Numbered from the stretch's first letter, positions 6,106-15,536 are shown. The stretch: DNA of 18,310 nucleotides from Lachnospiraceae bacterium (GCA_900770345.1 CAAGKF010000121.1:1-18310), one strand, 5' to 3'. Translations and numbers: made by a program. Notes: generated by a model not told the origin, from the letters alone.

Positions 6106-8868
6106 ATGAATAAGCAGCAGCTTGCATCAACGATTTGGGAATCGGCCAATCAGATGCGGTCAAAGATAGAAGCAAATGAGTATAAGGATTTTATTCTTGG
6201 CTTTATCTTCTACAAATATCTGTCCGAACGTGAACTGGAACTTTTCCGCAAAGAGAAGTTAAGTGAGGAGGAGATTCGTAAAGTTGATGAATCCGACGTT
6301 GAATATGCAAAGCATGTAAGGCAGATACTCGGATACTTTATTTCATATAATAATTTATTCTCGACCTGGCTCGAGAAGGGCAGCGACTTTGACATCAAAG
6401 ATGTTCGAGATGCTCTATCTGACTTTGATCGGAACATTGATGAAGTTTATAACAAGGTTTTTGCTAAAATTTTCAATACTCTTCAGACAGGTATGTCTAA
6501 GCTCGGAGAAACATCTGCAGCACAGACAAAATCTGTAAAAAAGCTCCTGCGTCTTATCAAGAAAATCCCCATGGATGGGAAGCAGGATTATGACGTGCTA
6601 GGTTTTATATATGAGTACCTTATCAGTAATTTTGCAGCAAATGCTGGAAAAAAGGCGGGAGAATTTTATACGCCTCATGAAGTTTCTGTTTTGATGTCCG
6701 AGATAGTAGCTGAGCATCTGAAGGACAAAAAGCAAATCAAGATATACGATCCAACATCCGGTTCCGGCTCGCTATTAATCAATATTGGCCGTGCCGCATC
6801 AAAGTACATCACAGGTGATGGAAAAATTGATTACTATGCACAGGAGTTGAAGGAAAACACATACAACCTTACCAGAATGAATCTGGTCATGCGTGGTATA
6901 AAGCCAGCAAACATTAACGTCCGCAATGGCGATACTTTGGAGGATGACTGGCCGTTTTTTGAGGAGAATAAAAAGGATTCAACATATGAGCTTGTCCGAG
7001 TTGATGCGGTCGTTAGTAATCCTCCATATTCTCAGAAATGGGATCCTAAGGATAAAGAATTCGATCCACGTTTTAAGAATTATGGTGTTGCTCCCAAGAC
7101 CAAGGCAGACTATGCATTTTTACTGCATGATCTCTATCATTTGAATGATGACGGCATCATGACGATTGTACTTCCGCATGGCGTGCTTTTCAGAGGTGGT
7201 GAGGAGGCAACAATTCGGGAAAATCTGGTAGAGAAGAATAATATTGACACCATAATTGGTCTTCCGGAAAACATATTCTTTGGAACGGGAATCCCCACAA
7301 TTATTATGGTGCTGAAGCGGAATAGGCCGACAACAGACATCCTCATTATTGATGCATCTAAGGGATTTGAGAAGGCTGGGAAAAATAACCGGCTTAGGGA
7401 CTGTGACATTAAAAGAATTGTCGATACAGTTAAGAATAGGGTGTCTGTTGACAAGTATTCGGCAGTAGTCTCGAAGAATACAATACGTGAGAATGGCTAC
7501 AATCTGAATATTCCTCGATATGTCGATTCATCAGACGAACCAGAGAAATGGGATATTGGAGCGACTATGATAGGAGGCATTCCCAACGCAGAAATAGACG
7601 AACTGCAGGAGTATTGGGATACATTTCCGGGTTTGAGGGAATCTATCTTCAAGCCAATGTCAGAAGGGTATTCCACGCCAGCGGTCGAGCAGATTGGAAA
7701 ATACGTTCAGAAATTTGGAAGCGTTGTTTCATATAAAGATGCGTTTTCAAGCGCGTTCAATGGATTTTATCAAACCTTATATGACGAATTGATTGACGGT
7801 GTTTTGGATGTTCAGATTGAGCCAGAAAAAGAAAAGCTTGCTTCGGACATTTTCAGTCGAGTTGACCCTATTCCTCTGATTGATAGGTACGCAGCATATC
7901 AGTCATTTGCTGGGCATTGGAATGTCATCTCCGGAGATATTGAGATGCTTCAAACAGAAGGCTTTGAAGTGATAACTCAAGTCGATCCGAATATGGTAAT
8001 TAAGAAAAATAACAAGGAAGATGATGAGATCACTGAGGTACAAGATGGATGGAAAGGGCATATTCTTCCATTTGAACTTGTTCAGACAGAATTGCTGCCT
8101 GATGGTGTGCGGGAGATCGATTCCTTAGAGAAAAGGCTTGCTGAGATAGGTGAAGAATATACAGAGATTATTGATTCGTTTGATGAGGACGAGAAACAGG
8201 GAAGCTATCTTAACGATAATAATGATGCTTTTGTTACGAAGGAATTAAAAGCTGCAGTTGATGGTGTACTTAAAGAAGTCACCAGTGCAGAGATCCAGAC
8301 GCTTTCTGATTATCTGGCAATCACTTCTAAGAAGGATAAACTTGCATACATTGAAGAAAATAAGGCAGCAGATTGGGCGGCAATGACTTCAAGTGCCGAT
8401 GGAACATATAAGAAAACAGTCATCAATAATAGAATCAAGGAATTAAAGCAGCAGTATATCTTCCCTGCGGGTTCATTTGAGTCGAAAATAATTGCGGCAT
8501 TACAACTTACAGAAGAAGAAACAGCCAAGAAGCGCGAATTAAAGCTAAAGAAAGAGGGACTTCAGATAAAAACCAAAGAAATTGTTGAAGGGCTTTCCGA
8601 GGATGAGGCGTTGAAGATTGTAGAGCTTAAGTGGCTTAAACCCCTTTATAATGATCTAATCAAGTTACCTGACATCGTGATAAATGATTTCATTGCGAAG
8701 TTAAATTCGCTTTTGAAAAAGTATTCTAAACCGCTTTCCGACATTGAAGATCAGACAAGAGAAACAGAGATGCGGCTTTCTACGATGATTGGCAAGCTCG
8801 ATGCCAATGACCAAGATATGCAAGGAATCGATGAATTTATTAAATTGATAGGCGGTAATACGAAATGA
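6106..8868 (+). CDS. hsdM: type I restriction-modification system, methyltransferase subunit HsdM
   Basis: A 920-aa adenine N6-methyltransferase subunit that works with HsdS to methylate, and with HsdS and HsdR to restrict. Residues 1-150 match the HsdM N-terminal helical domain. GEFYTP (185-190), DPTSGSGSLL (215-224; SAM motif I), NPPY (305-308; catalytic motif IV) and FFGTGIPTIIMVLKR (391-405) mark the methyltransferase core, which ends near residue 480. The remaining 420 or so residues form a charged, helical C-terminal extension with a Lys/Glu-rich coiled-coil stretch around 790-820. That extension is much longer than in classical HsdM proteins of about 500-530 residues. The ATG has GGGAGG 7 nt upstream. 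The stop overlaps the hsdS start (ATGA). Confidence 0.96.
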   Translation: MNKQQLASTIWESANQMRSKIEANEYKDFILGFIFYKYLSERELELFRKEKLSEEEIRKVDESDVEYAKHVRQILGYFISYNNLFSTWLEKGSDFDIKDVRDALSDFDRNIDEVYNKVFAKIFNTLQTGMSKLGETSAAQTKSVKKLLRLIKKIPMDGKQDYDVLGFIYEYLISNFAANAGKKAGEFYTPHEVSVLMSEIVAEHLKDKKQIKIYDPTSGSGSLLINIGRAASKYITGDGKIDYYAQELKENTYNLTRMNLVMRGIKPANINVRNGDTLEDDWPFFEENKKDSTYELVRVDAVVSNPPYSQKWDPKDKEFDPRFKNYGVAPKTKADYAFLLHDLYHLNDDGIMTIVLPHGVLFRGGEEATIRENLVEKNNIDTIIGLPENIFFGTGIPTIIMVLKRNRPTTDILIIDASKGFEKAGKNNRLRDCDIKRIVDTVKNRVSVDKYSAVVSKNTIRENGYNLNIPRYVDSSDEPEKWDIGATMIGGIPNAEIDELQEYWDTFPGLRESIFKPMSEGYSTPAVEQIGKYVQKFGSVVSYKDAFSSAFNGFYQTLYDELIDGVLDVQIEPEKEKLASDIFSRVDPIPLIDRYAAYQSFAGHWNVISGDIEMLQTEGFEVITQVDPNMVIKKNNKEDDEITEVQDGWKGHILPFELVQTELLPDGVREIDSLEKRLAEIGEEYTEIIDSFDEDEKQGSYLNDNNDAFVTKELKAAVDGVLKEVTSAEIQTLSDYLAITSKKDKLAYIEENKAADWAAMTSSADGTYKKTVINNRIKELKQQYIFPAGSFESKIIAALQLTEEETAKKRELKLKKEGLQIKTKEIVEGLSEDEALKIVELKWLKPLYNDLIKLPDIVINDFIAKLNSLLKKYSKPLSDIEDQTRETEMRLSTMIGKLDANDQDMQGIDEFIKLIGGNTK

Positions 8869-10127
8869 TGGATCGAAAGGCGGAACCGGAAATAAGATTT
8901 AAAGGGTTTACGGATTCTTGGGAACAGCGTAAGCTTGGAGACTGCTTTTCTTCTTTGCAAAATAACACATTGTCGAGAGCAGACTTGAATGATGAAAATG
9001 GTGCGGCAATGAATGTTCATTACGGGGATGTTCTTATCAAGTTCAATGAGTGTCTGGATATCTCAAAGGAACGCTTGCCATATATAGAAGAGAAGGATAT
9101 CGTCGATAAGTTTAAGACCTCGTATCTACAAAATGGGGATATAGTTATTGCTGATACAGCAGAGGACGAAACGGTCGGAAAATGCACAGAAATCATTGGA
9201 TTGTCGGATCAAAAAGTGATTTCTGGACTACATACGATCCCACTTAGACCGAATATAAAGTTTGCCTCTGGATATCTTGGATTCTACCTTAATTCAGACT
9301 CATATCATGAACAGCTCAAGCCACTTATGCAAGGCATAAAGGTCACATCGATTTCAAAGAATGCGATGCAGGATACAATCATCAGATATCCTGATAATAC
9401 AAGGGAACAGGGGCTGATTGGACAGTATTTTTTGAATCTCGATCGTCTTATTACCCTTTATCAGCGTAAGTGCGATAAACTTTGTGACTTTAAGAAAGCC
9501 CTGCTATGCAATATGTTCCCAGCGGCGGAAGCTAATGCCCCAAAGGTTCGATTTAAGGGTTACACGAAACCATGGAAGCGTTGGGCTCTTGGAGAACTAT
9601 ATACAGAGCGCAAAGAAGCTGGAAACGATGATCTTCCAATCTTATCTGTTTCCATACATTCAGGCGTATCTGCTGATGAACTGGATTCTGCAGAGCTAGG
9701 TAAAGCTGTAAGGCGAAGCGAAGATAAGTCATTATATAAGCATACATACAAGGGCGACCTTGTTTTCAATATGATGCGTGCATGGCAGGGCGCGATCGGT
9801 GTTGTGCCAAAAGAAGGAATGGTAAGTCCTGCATATATTACAGCAATTCCAAATGATGAGGTCTTCCCGGAATTTATGGATTATTGTCTGCGCCGAGAAG
9901 AAGTAATAAACCAGATAAATAATCTCTCTTATGGCGTTACGGATTTCCGAAAGCGTCTTTATTGGGACTCATTTGTAAGAGTGCAGATTATGCTTCCATC
10001 TGTTGAAGAACAGAAAAAGATAACTGCGACACTGGTTCAGCTTGATGGGCTGATCGAACTTCAGTCGGCAAAAGTCGAAAAGCTGAAAAATTTAAAGGCA
10101 GCATGCCTGGAGAAAATGTTTGTTTGA
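8865..10127 (+). CDS. hsdS: type I restriction-modification system, specificity subunit HsdS
   Basis: A 420-aa subunit that sets the bipartite DNA target of the system. It has the expected two-fold layout: target recognition domain 1 (about 9-175) followed by a conserved helical spacer (EQGLIGQYFLNLDRLITLYQ, about 181-215), then domain 2 (about 226-380) followed by the second spacer (EEQKKITATLVQLDGLIEL, about 381-418). Each half opens with a near-repeat, RFKGFTDSWEQRKLGD at 11-26 and RFKGYTKPWKRWALGE at 229-244. The first ATG overlaps the hsdM stop by 4 nt, and a second ATG follows immediately. The gene is intact. No inverted repeats or partner hsdS fragments for phase switching are visible. 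The recognition sequence cannot be told from the DNA alone. Confidence 0.95.
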   Translation: MMDRKAEPEIRFKGFTDSWEQRKLGDCFSSLQNNTLSRADLNDENGAAMNVHYGDVLIKFNECLDISKERLPYIEEKDIVDKFKTSYLQNGDIVIADTAEDETVGKCTEIIGLSDQKVISGLHTIPLRPNIKFASGYLGFYLNSDSYHEQLKPLMQGIKVTSISKNAMQDTIIRYPDNTREQGLIGQYFLNLDRLITLYQRKCDKLCDFKKALLCNMFPAAEANAPKVRFKGYTKPWKRWALGELYTERKEAGNDDLPILSVSIHSGVSADELDSAELGKAVRRSEDKSLYKHTYKGDLVFNMMRAWQGAIGVVPKEGMVSPAYITAIPNDEVFPEFMDYCLRREEVINQINNLSYGVTDFRKRLYWDSFVRVQIMLPSVEEQKKITATLVQLDGLIELQSAKVEKLKNLKAACLEKMFV

Positions 10128-10142
10128 GGAGTGTGACGGTGA

Positions 10143-13100
10143 ATGACATTTGAAAAAGAATCTGACTTTGAAAAAGCCGTCATAGATGTGCTGGTACGAA
10201 ATGGATGGGAATCGGAGGTTATTTATCACCCTTCGGAGGAAGATCTGCTCAGAAACTGGGCAGCGATTCTCTTTAATAATAACAGACAGCAGAATCGTCT
10301 TAATGATTGTCCGCTGACAGATAGCGAAATGCAGCAGATCATGGAGCAGGTCATCAACCTTCGTACTCCACTGAATTTGAATGGCTTCATCAATGGTAGA
10401 AGTGTATCTATCACCAGAGATAACCCGGATGACACATTACATTTCGGGAAGGAAGTCAGTCTGAAGATATATGACCGTCAGGAGATAGCTTACGGTGAAA
10501 GTAGATACCAAATTGCCGAACAACCGCATTTCAAAACCAAGTCCCCGATCCTGAATGATCGCAGGGGCGATTTGATGCTACTCATAAATGGCATGCCGGT
10601 TATCCACATTGAGCTGAAGCGCAGCAATGTCCCGGTTAGTGACGCATATGATCAAATCATCAAGTACTCCCATGAAGGTGTTTTCCGGGGGATCTTTTCG
10701 CTTGTTCAGGTGTTTGTCGCCATGGAACCAGAGGAGACGGTCTATTTCGCAAATCCCGGTGAAGACGGTGTTTTCAATCCTGCTTTCTTCTTTCACTGGG
10801 CAGATTTCGATAATGTACCTATCAACAGATGGGATAGGGTGACGGCGAATCTGCTGAATATTCCGATGGCACACACGTTAATCGGTTTTTATACCGTTGC
10901 CGATACCGACGACGGCATCTTGAAGGTGATGCGAAGCTATCAGTACTACGCCGCCATTGGCATTGCTGATCGTGTCACCAAGAGAAACTGGGATGATGAT
11001 ACCAAGGAGGCACAGCTCGGCGGGTATGTGTGGCATACAACCGGATCTGGAAAGACAATGACGAGCTTCAAATCAGCACAGCTGATTGCAAGTTCGCATG
11101 ATGCCGATAAGGTTATTTTCTTAGTTGATCGAAAAGAACTGGGAATACAGTCTTTGAAGGAATACAGGTCATTTGCCAGTGAAACAGAATCCGTTCAAGC
11201 TACGGAGAATACAGATGTACTTATCGGAAAATTAAAGAGTGATGATTCTGATAATACATTGATCGTGACGTCCATCCAGAAGCTGAGCAACATCTCTGCG
11301 GATATGGAAGGGTTAAAAGACGCCGACCTTAAGAAAATTCAGTCCAAGCGAATCGTCATAATTATAGACGAGTGCCATCGTTCAACATTTGGCGATATGC
11401 TCTCCGATATTAAGGATACCTTCAGACACTCCATCATTTTTGGCTTCACCGGAACACCGATACAGGATGTAAATATTAAGAAGGACAGCACGACATCCAC
11501 GTTATTTGGTAGTGAAATTCACAGATATACTTTGGCGGACGGCATTCGAGACAAGAATGTTCTCGGTTTCGATCCCTACATGGTCAAGATCTATGATGAT
11601 TTTGAACTTCGTCAGCAAGTTGCACTCGCGAAGGCAAAGGCAGCAACTGTCAAAGAGGTGATGAAGGATAAGAAGAAGCAGAAGATCTTTTATAAATACA
11701 TGGATTCTTCTCAGATAAAAATGTACGGTGAGAAGGTTGATGGCAAATGGGTAAGCGGTATAGAGGATTTTATCCCGAACGAACAGTATCAAACACAGAA
11801 ATATAAGGAAGGTGTCATTTCCGATATCAAGAGCAAGTGGCTTATTTATAGCCGTGGTGGAAAATTCCACGCCATCTTTGCTACATCCAGTATTCCTGAA
11901 GCCGTAGCATATTATCGGATGATGAAGGTTGAACTTCCGGAACTCGCGATCACGGCCATGTTTGACCCGACGATCGACAACGAGGGCGGTGGGGGGTCCC
12001 TTGAAAAGGAAGATGGCATCGTTGAGATGCTGGATGATTATTATGATAAGTTCGGCCAGAGATTTACGATTCCAACCTATGACAGGTTCCGGAAGGATGT
12101 CAGTCTTCGACTTGCTCATAAGAAACCTTATGAAAGATTGCAGAAGGATCAGCAGATTGACATTCTGATTGTCGTCAATCAGATGCTGACCGGATTCGAT
12201 TCTAAGTGGGTAAACACGCTTTATCTGGATAAGGTCATGGAATATGAAAATCTTATTCAGGCCTTTTCTCGGACAAACCGACTGTTCAATGAATCAGAGA
12301 AACCGTTCGGTATTATCAAATACTATCGTCGGCCGAATACGATGGAGAAAAACATCGAGGCAGCGGTAGAAGCATATTCCGGGAACGTCCCTACGGGTTT
12401 ATTTGTAGATAAGCTCCCCAAGAATCTCCGGAATCTGAATAAAACATTTGAAGAGATCAAGGAGATATTTGACGCAGCTGGTATCAAGGACTTTGAAAGT
12501 CTGCCGGATGATTCATCAGCTAAGCGCAAGTTTGCTAAATTGTTCAATCAGTTTGATGTTTTTCTACAGGCTGCGAGAATCCAAGGATTCCGCTGGGATA
12601 AGAACATCTATCAGTTTGACGACGGAACGCAGATAGTCATGGAATTTGATGAAATGACCTATCTGGCGATGCTGGCAAGATATAAGGAACTGGCTCACGG
12701 CGGTGGAGGCGGGCGCGAAGGAGACGTTCCTTACGACGTTGCGATTCATATCACGGAGTATGATACAGCAAAGATCGATGCTGATTATATGGACTCCCGT
12801 TTTGAAAAGTTTCTTAAGGTCATCCAAGGTGAATATGATCAGGAGACACTGGACAGAACACTTTCGGATTTACATAAGTCTTTTTCCATGCTTTCGCCGG
12901 AGGAGCAGAAGTACGCAAAGATCTTCATCCACGATGTTCAGGCCGGGGAGGCCAATATTGTTCCGGGAAAGCCTTTCAGAGAATATATTTCTGAAATGAT
13001 GAAGTGGGAGGAGAATGCCAGAATTAAAAGGGTAATTAAACGCCTCGGCTGTTATGAACGGCTTCTGAGAGAGCTTCTGGAACAGAATCCAACAGCTGAA

Positions 13101-14138
13101 ACGATAGAGGCGCATGGCAAATTTGATGAGCTGAAGGAAAGTGTCGACAATAAGAAAGCTGCGGAATTTTTTATCAGCGTCTATCACGATGATTATAGAA
13201 CTTCACGGCTTGCTATGTATGTCGACTTCTATCTGCGCCAGTTTCTTCTCACTGGAGGCCAGGATCCATATCCGGATCGATATTCAAATGATGAGAACCC
13301 TGATCGACGAGACCAGCAGAAGCATACCGCGAACGATGATAATCAGCAGGGAAAACCTGTGGGCGTGGTTCTTACCGAACAGAATATGGCCGGGAAGCAT
13401 GTCACAACATCAGTGAAGAAAGGCAAACTGAAGAAATGGTATTCTGAAAGCAAAGCACTGGCCTGTCTTGTTAATACAGACTGTTTTGCCTATGTTGAAA
13501 ATAAGCTGTGTGTATTAGACAAGAAATATTTGGAGAGGGATGAGAAAGGCGTTTATGCACTGACCGCCTACGCAAAAGAACATAAAGAAGAGTGCTTCCT
13601 TCAATTTGTGGTAGATGATGAAGGAAACCTCCACTATATTACATTGCCTGAATCGCTGGCCAGTAAGTCATTCAACTACTACGACGAATTATCTCGGCTG
13701 TCTGATGAAGATATGTTGAAACTACATCTGGTTAGTGAAATCTCTACTGAAATGCTCAAGGCAATAGGCGGATTGGAATTCGGAGAAGCCTTTGCAAAGC
13801 TAATGAGCAATCAGATTTGTCATGTAAGCACTAGAAACTTAAAATCGCAGACCGGATTGGATAATACCACGATCAGCAACCTGAAGCAGGGCAAGAATCT
13901 AAATAAATTAAATGTCGTATCTGCCTGCTTGGGGATTCACATTCCTTCTCGGGTAAGCGCCAGAATGCTTAAACTTTCCGAGCTGCCAATGGATAGCGAC
14001 CTGCCGGGGAAGACTGGTGCGGAAAACGATACTTACAAAACTATCTTGTGTCTGTACTGGGCGAATGATTATTCAGATACATATGATGAACTTAAAGAAG
14101 AGCACTATGAATACCTGATTCACCAACCGCCCATCTGA
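10143..14138 (+). CDS. hsdR: type I restriction endonuclease HsdR with fused C-terminal HTH module
   Basis: A 1331-aa ATP-dependent translocase and nuclease. A PD-(D/E)xK nuclease lies near the N-terminus (Asp143, then ELK at 157-159). The SF2 motor follows: Walker A TGSGKT (300-305), DECH (409-412), TGTP (436-439) and QAFSRTNR (706-713). A helical domain runs to about 1040. Usual HsdR proteins end near there. Here a polar Asp/Asn/Gln-rich linker (about 1041-1070) leads into an extra domain with LTAYAKEHKEECFLQF (1140-1155) and an XRE-like helix-turn-helix at about 1222-1270 (STRNLKSQTGL, then TTISNLKQGK). The ATG at 10143 follows hsdS by 15 nt, with TGAGGAG as ribosome site. The frame is intact and ends 24 nt before a terminator. 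Confidence 0.95.
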   Translation: MTFEKESDFEKAVIDVLVRNGWESEVIYHPSEEDLLRNWAAILFNNNRQQNRLNDCPLTDSEMQQIMEQVINLRTPLNLNGFINGRSVSITRDNPDDTLHFGKEVSLKIYDRQEIAYGESRYQIAEQPHFKTKSPILNDRRGDLMLLINGMPVIHIELKRSNVPVSDAYDQIIKYSHEGVFRGIFSLVQVFVAMEPEETVYFANPGEDGVFNPAFFFHWADFDNVPINRWDRVTANLLNIPMAHTLIGFYTVADTDDGILKVMRSYQYYAAIGIADRVTKRNWDDDTKEAQLGGYVWHTTGSGKTMTSFKSAQLIASSHDADKVIFLVDRKELGIQSLKEYRSFASETESVQATENTDVLIGKLKSDDSDNTLIVTSIQKLSNISADMEGLKDADLKKIQSKRIVIIIDECHRSTFGDMLSDIKDTFRHSIIFGFTGTPIQDVNIKKDSTTSTLFGSEIHRYTLADGIRDKNVLGFDPYMVKIYDDFELRQQVALAKAKAATVKEVMKDKKKQKIFYKYMDSSQIKMYGEKVDGKWVSGIEDFIPNEQYQTQKYKEGVISDIKSKWLIYSRGGKFHAIFATSSIPEAVAYYRMMKVELPELAITAMFDPTIDNEGGGGSLEKEDGIVEMLDDYYDKFGQRFTIPTYDRFRKDVSLRLAHKKPYERLQKDQQIDILIVVNQMLTGFDSKWVNTLYLDKVMEYENLIQAFSRTNRLFNESEKPFGIIKYYRRPNTMEKNIEAAVEAYSGNVPTGLFVDKLPKNLRNLNKTFEEIKEIFDAAGIKDFESLPDDSSAKRKFAKLFNQFDVFLQAARIQGFRWDKNIYQFDDGTQIVMEFDEMTYLAMLARYKELAHGGGGGREGDVPYDVAIHITEYDTAKIDADYMDSRFEKFLKVIQGEYDQETLDRTLSDLHKSFSMLSPEEQKYAKIFIHDVQAGEANIVPGKPFREYISEMMKWEENARIKRVIKRLGCYERLLRELLEQNPTAETIEAHGKFDELKESVDNKKAAEFFISVYHDDYRTSRLAMYVDFYLRQFLLTGGQDPYPDRYSNDENPDRRDQQKHTANDDNQQGKPVGVVLTEQNMAGKHVTTSVKKGKLKKWYSESKALACLVNTDCFAYVENKLCVLDKKYLERDEKGVYALTAYAKEHKEECFLQFVVDDEGNLHYITLPESLASKSFNYYDELSRLSDEDMLKLHLVSEISTEMLKAIGGLEFGEAFAKLMSNQICHVSTRNLKSQTGLDNTTISNLKQGKNLNKLNVVSACLGIHIPSRVSARMLKLSELPMDSDLPGKTGAENDTYKTILCLYWANDYSDTYDELKEEHYEYLIHQPPI

Positions 14139-14162
14139 CCTCGGAACATCAATATTACTATG

Positions 14163-14196
14163 AAATAGATCGGAGAAATCCGGTCTATTTTTTTTT
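14163..14196 (+). terminator. intrinsic terminator of the hsd operon
   Basis: AAATAGATCGGA (14163-14174) pairs with TCCGGTCTATTT (14179-14190) over 12 bp with one G-T, a GAAA loop and nine T residues (14188-14196). This is a classic rho-independent terminator 24 nt after the hsdR stop. Confidence 0.92.
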
Positions 14197-14848
14197 GCTC
14201 AAAATTATGAGATTCAGGTGTTGAACTTTCTCCAACACTCATCCGCGAAATTTAGCGGTTTATCAGGCCTGCAATATTACTTCAAGTCGGAAAATCCAGT
14301 ATTTATGCGCCTTTTCGGTGTTGGAGTTAGTCCAACGGGCAAAACTGGCCCTTGTGATAGCCTGTGATCGTAAGGAAAACAAAAAAGATTTCTACAGGAC
14401 CACCCAATCAATCCGTGTTGCAAATGTCCGTACTGTGAGAGAGAAGAAGCAGGCGGTTAATTTCTGAACTGATATTTGAGGGAGAAATATTTATCCGATC
14501 AACACAAAAACGGGTCGCTTGTGTCCGTAGATAGGTAGAAAGGCCGGTTGATTTTTATGGTTTTTAGTAGGAGAGGATTTCCGATTCTGCTCGGAAAGTT
14601 CCGTATACATATGCAGGAAACCTACCGCTCAAAACGGCACCGCTTCTCCAGAAGAAAGTGAGAGGAAATTTCGGAGACCGTTTCCAAATCGGCCCCGAAT
14701 GGTCCGCATATACATGAAAGAAAAAAGGAGGCAACTATGAGAGACCCACCATGACAACCAGAAGTACCAGATGTAACCCGTCGTCCCTGACTGCAGTTCT
14801 GTAGTCAGCAATTCATTCACATTACAAATTCGAATATCGAGCCAGAGT
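14197..14848. other. gene-poor spacer with short hairpins
   Basis: I see no supportable gene here. An open stretch without a credible start runs from 14197 to 14367 on the plus strand. Two small GTTG...CAAC hairpins (14218-14238 and 14320-14336) share a GGTGTTG core. A hairpin at 14788-14809 has CTGACTGCAG facing CTGTAGTCAG. A strong AAGGAGG site (14725-14731) precedes a five-codon ORF (14737-14754, MRDPP), whose stop overlaps the ATG of a 17-codon ORF (14751-14804). These could be leader peptides or chance. The spacer separates the restriction operon from the phage-type genes and may contain the true junction between them. Confidence 0.4.
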
Positions 14849-14944
14849 GCGCACGAAGGCAGGATGTCGACATATCAGATTCCTTATCTCAAACGAGATA
14901 GGTGGATCTGGAATGTCGAGAGCCTTACTTTCGTGCGCCTTTTT
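14849..14944 (+). ncRNA. long near-continuous hairpin with T tract (structured RNA or terminator)
   Basis: The 90 nt from 14849 to 14938 fold back on themselves almost end to end. GCGCACGAA (14849-14857) pairs with TTCGTGCGC (14930-14938), TCGACAT (14867-14873) with ATGTCGA (14913-14919), CAGAT (14876-14880) with ATCTG (14906-14910), and TATCTC (14885-14890) with GAGATA (14895-14900) around an AAAC loop. Only a few mismatches and one bulge interrupt it. Five T residues follow (14940-14944). It ends about 95 nt before the sigma-like gene. It may be a small RNA with its own terminator, an attenuator leader, or a palindromic mobile repeat. I do not recognise a known RNA family. Confidence 0.55.
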
Positions 14945-15033
14945 GTGCCCACCCATACCGGCTCCAAGTCCTCCGATCTTTACGGTCAGAACTTTCTTCC
15001 TGCCTTCCGCGCCTCCGGCTCAGGAGGCAAATC

Positions 15034-15516
15034 ATGGAAGAAAAGAAGTTCTATCTCAATGTACCAGTTCTGAACGATGAAGGCAAAAAAGAGACAAAGA
15101 CAGTATTCGTCACCGAGAAAGTATATCGCGCATATAAGCAGCCGTACTGGGCGGAGAAGCAGCAGGAAAGAAGAGCGTCCCGCTGCAAGATTGATGGACA
15201 TCGCTGCATGGGCGACTGCACCAAGTGTGACCGGCTCCGCGACGGTGCGCCGCTTTCCCTTGAGCAGCTGACAGAGGATGGCATTGAGGTTCCGGCTTCT
15301 TATGAAACGCCGGAGGAAGCAATGATCCGGAAAGAGGAATATGAGCAGCTGTATGCGGCAATGGCGACACTGATAGATCGGGATCAGAAAATTCTCCAGC
15401 TGTTTTCGGATGGGAAATCTGATCACGCTATCGCGGCAGAGCTTGGCATGGCACAGACCACGGTTTCTTATCGCCGGAGAGCAGCCCTCAAGAACCTGAA
15501 AAAACTTCTCAGCTGA
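15034..15516 (+). CDS. phage-type sigma-70 region 4-like regulator
   Basis: A 160-aa protein. The C-terminal third is a sigma-70 region 4 type helix-turn-helix: LIDRDQKILQLFSDGKSDHAI, then AAELGMAQTTVSYRRRAALKNL (about 113-156). Before it is a four-cysteine cluster, C51-x6-C58-x3-C62-x2-C65, followed by PLSLEQLTEDG, a layout I know from sigma-like regulators of Firmicutes phages and conjugative elements. The N-terminus (FYLNVPVLNDEGKKETKTVFVTEKVYRAY) is also typical of this group. The ATG at 15034 has AGGAGG 7 nt upstream; longer frames start inside the hairpin region. It probably controls transcription of the phage replication genes downstream, with binding to host RNA polymerase inferred. 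Confidence 0.82.
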   Translation: MEEKKFYLNVPVLNDEGKKETKTVFVTEKVYRAYKQPYWAEKQQERRASRCKIDGHRCMGDCTKCDRLRDGAPLSLEQLTEDGIEVPASYETPEEAMIRKEEYEQLYAAMATLIDRDQKILQLFSDGKSDHAIAAELGMAQTTVSYRRRAALKNLKKLLS

Positions 15517-15536
15517 GTTTGTTCAAAATGTCCGGA

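Noticed and set aside
8865..10127. hsdS as a recombining (phase-variable) specificity locus
   Set aside because: No recombinase gene, silent hsdS fragment or inverted repeat was seen. The two RFKG near-repeats are the normal two-fold design of HsdS.
11982..11996. A run of six G bases in hsdR as a possible phase-variation tract
   Set aside because: Six bases is short for slipped-strand switching, and the tract encodes part of an ordinary Gly-rich loop. The frame is intact.
11502..12119. A 205-codon minus-strand ORF opposite hsdR
   Set aside because: It lies wholly within the hsdR coding frame, whose helicase motifs are clear on both sides. It has no start signals and is a shadow of the real gene.
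14629..14820. A 63-codon minus-strand ORF with aromatic, membrane-like sequence
   Set aside because: It has no ribosome site and no recognised motif, and it runs through the plus-strand hairpin and the tiny leader ORFs. The aromatic bias looks like chance.
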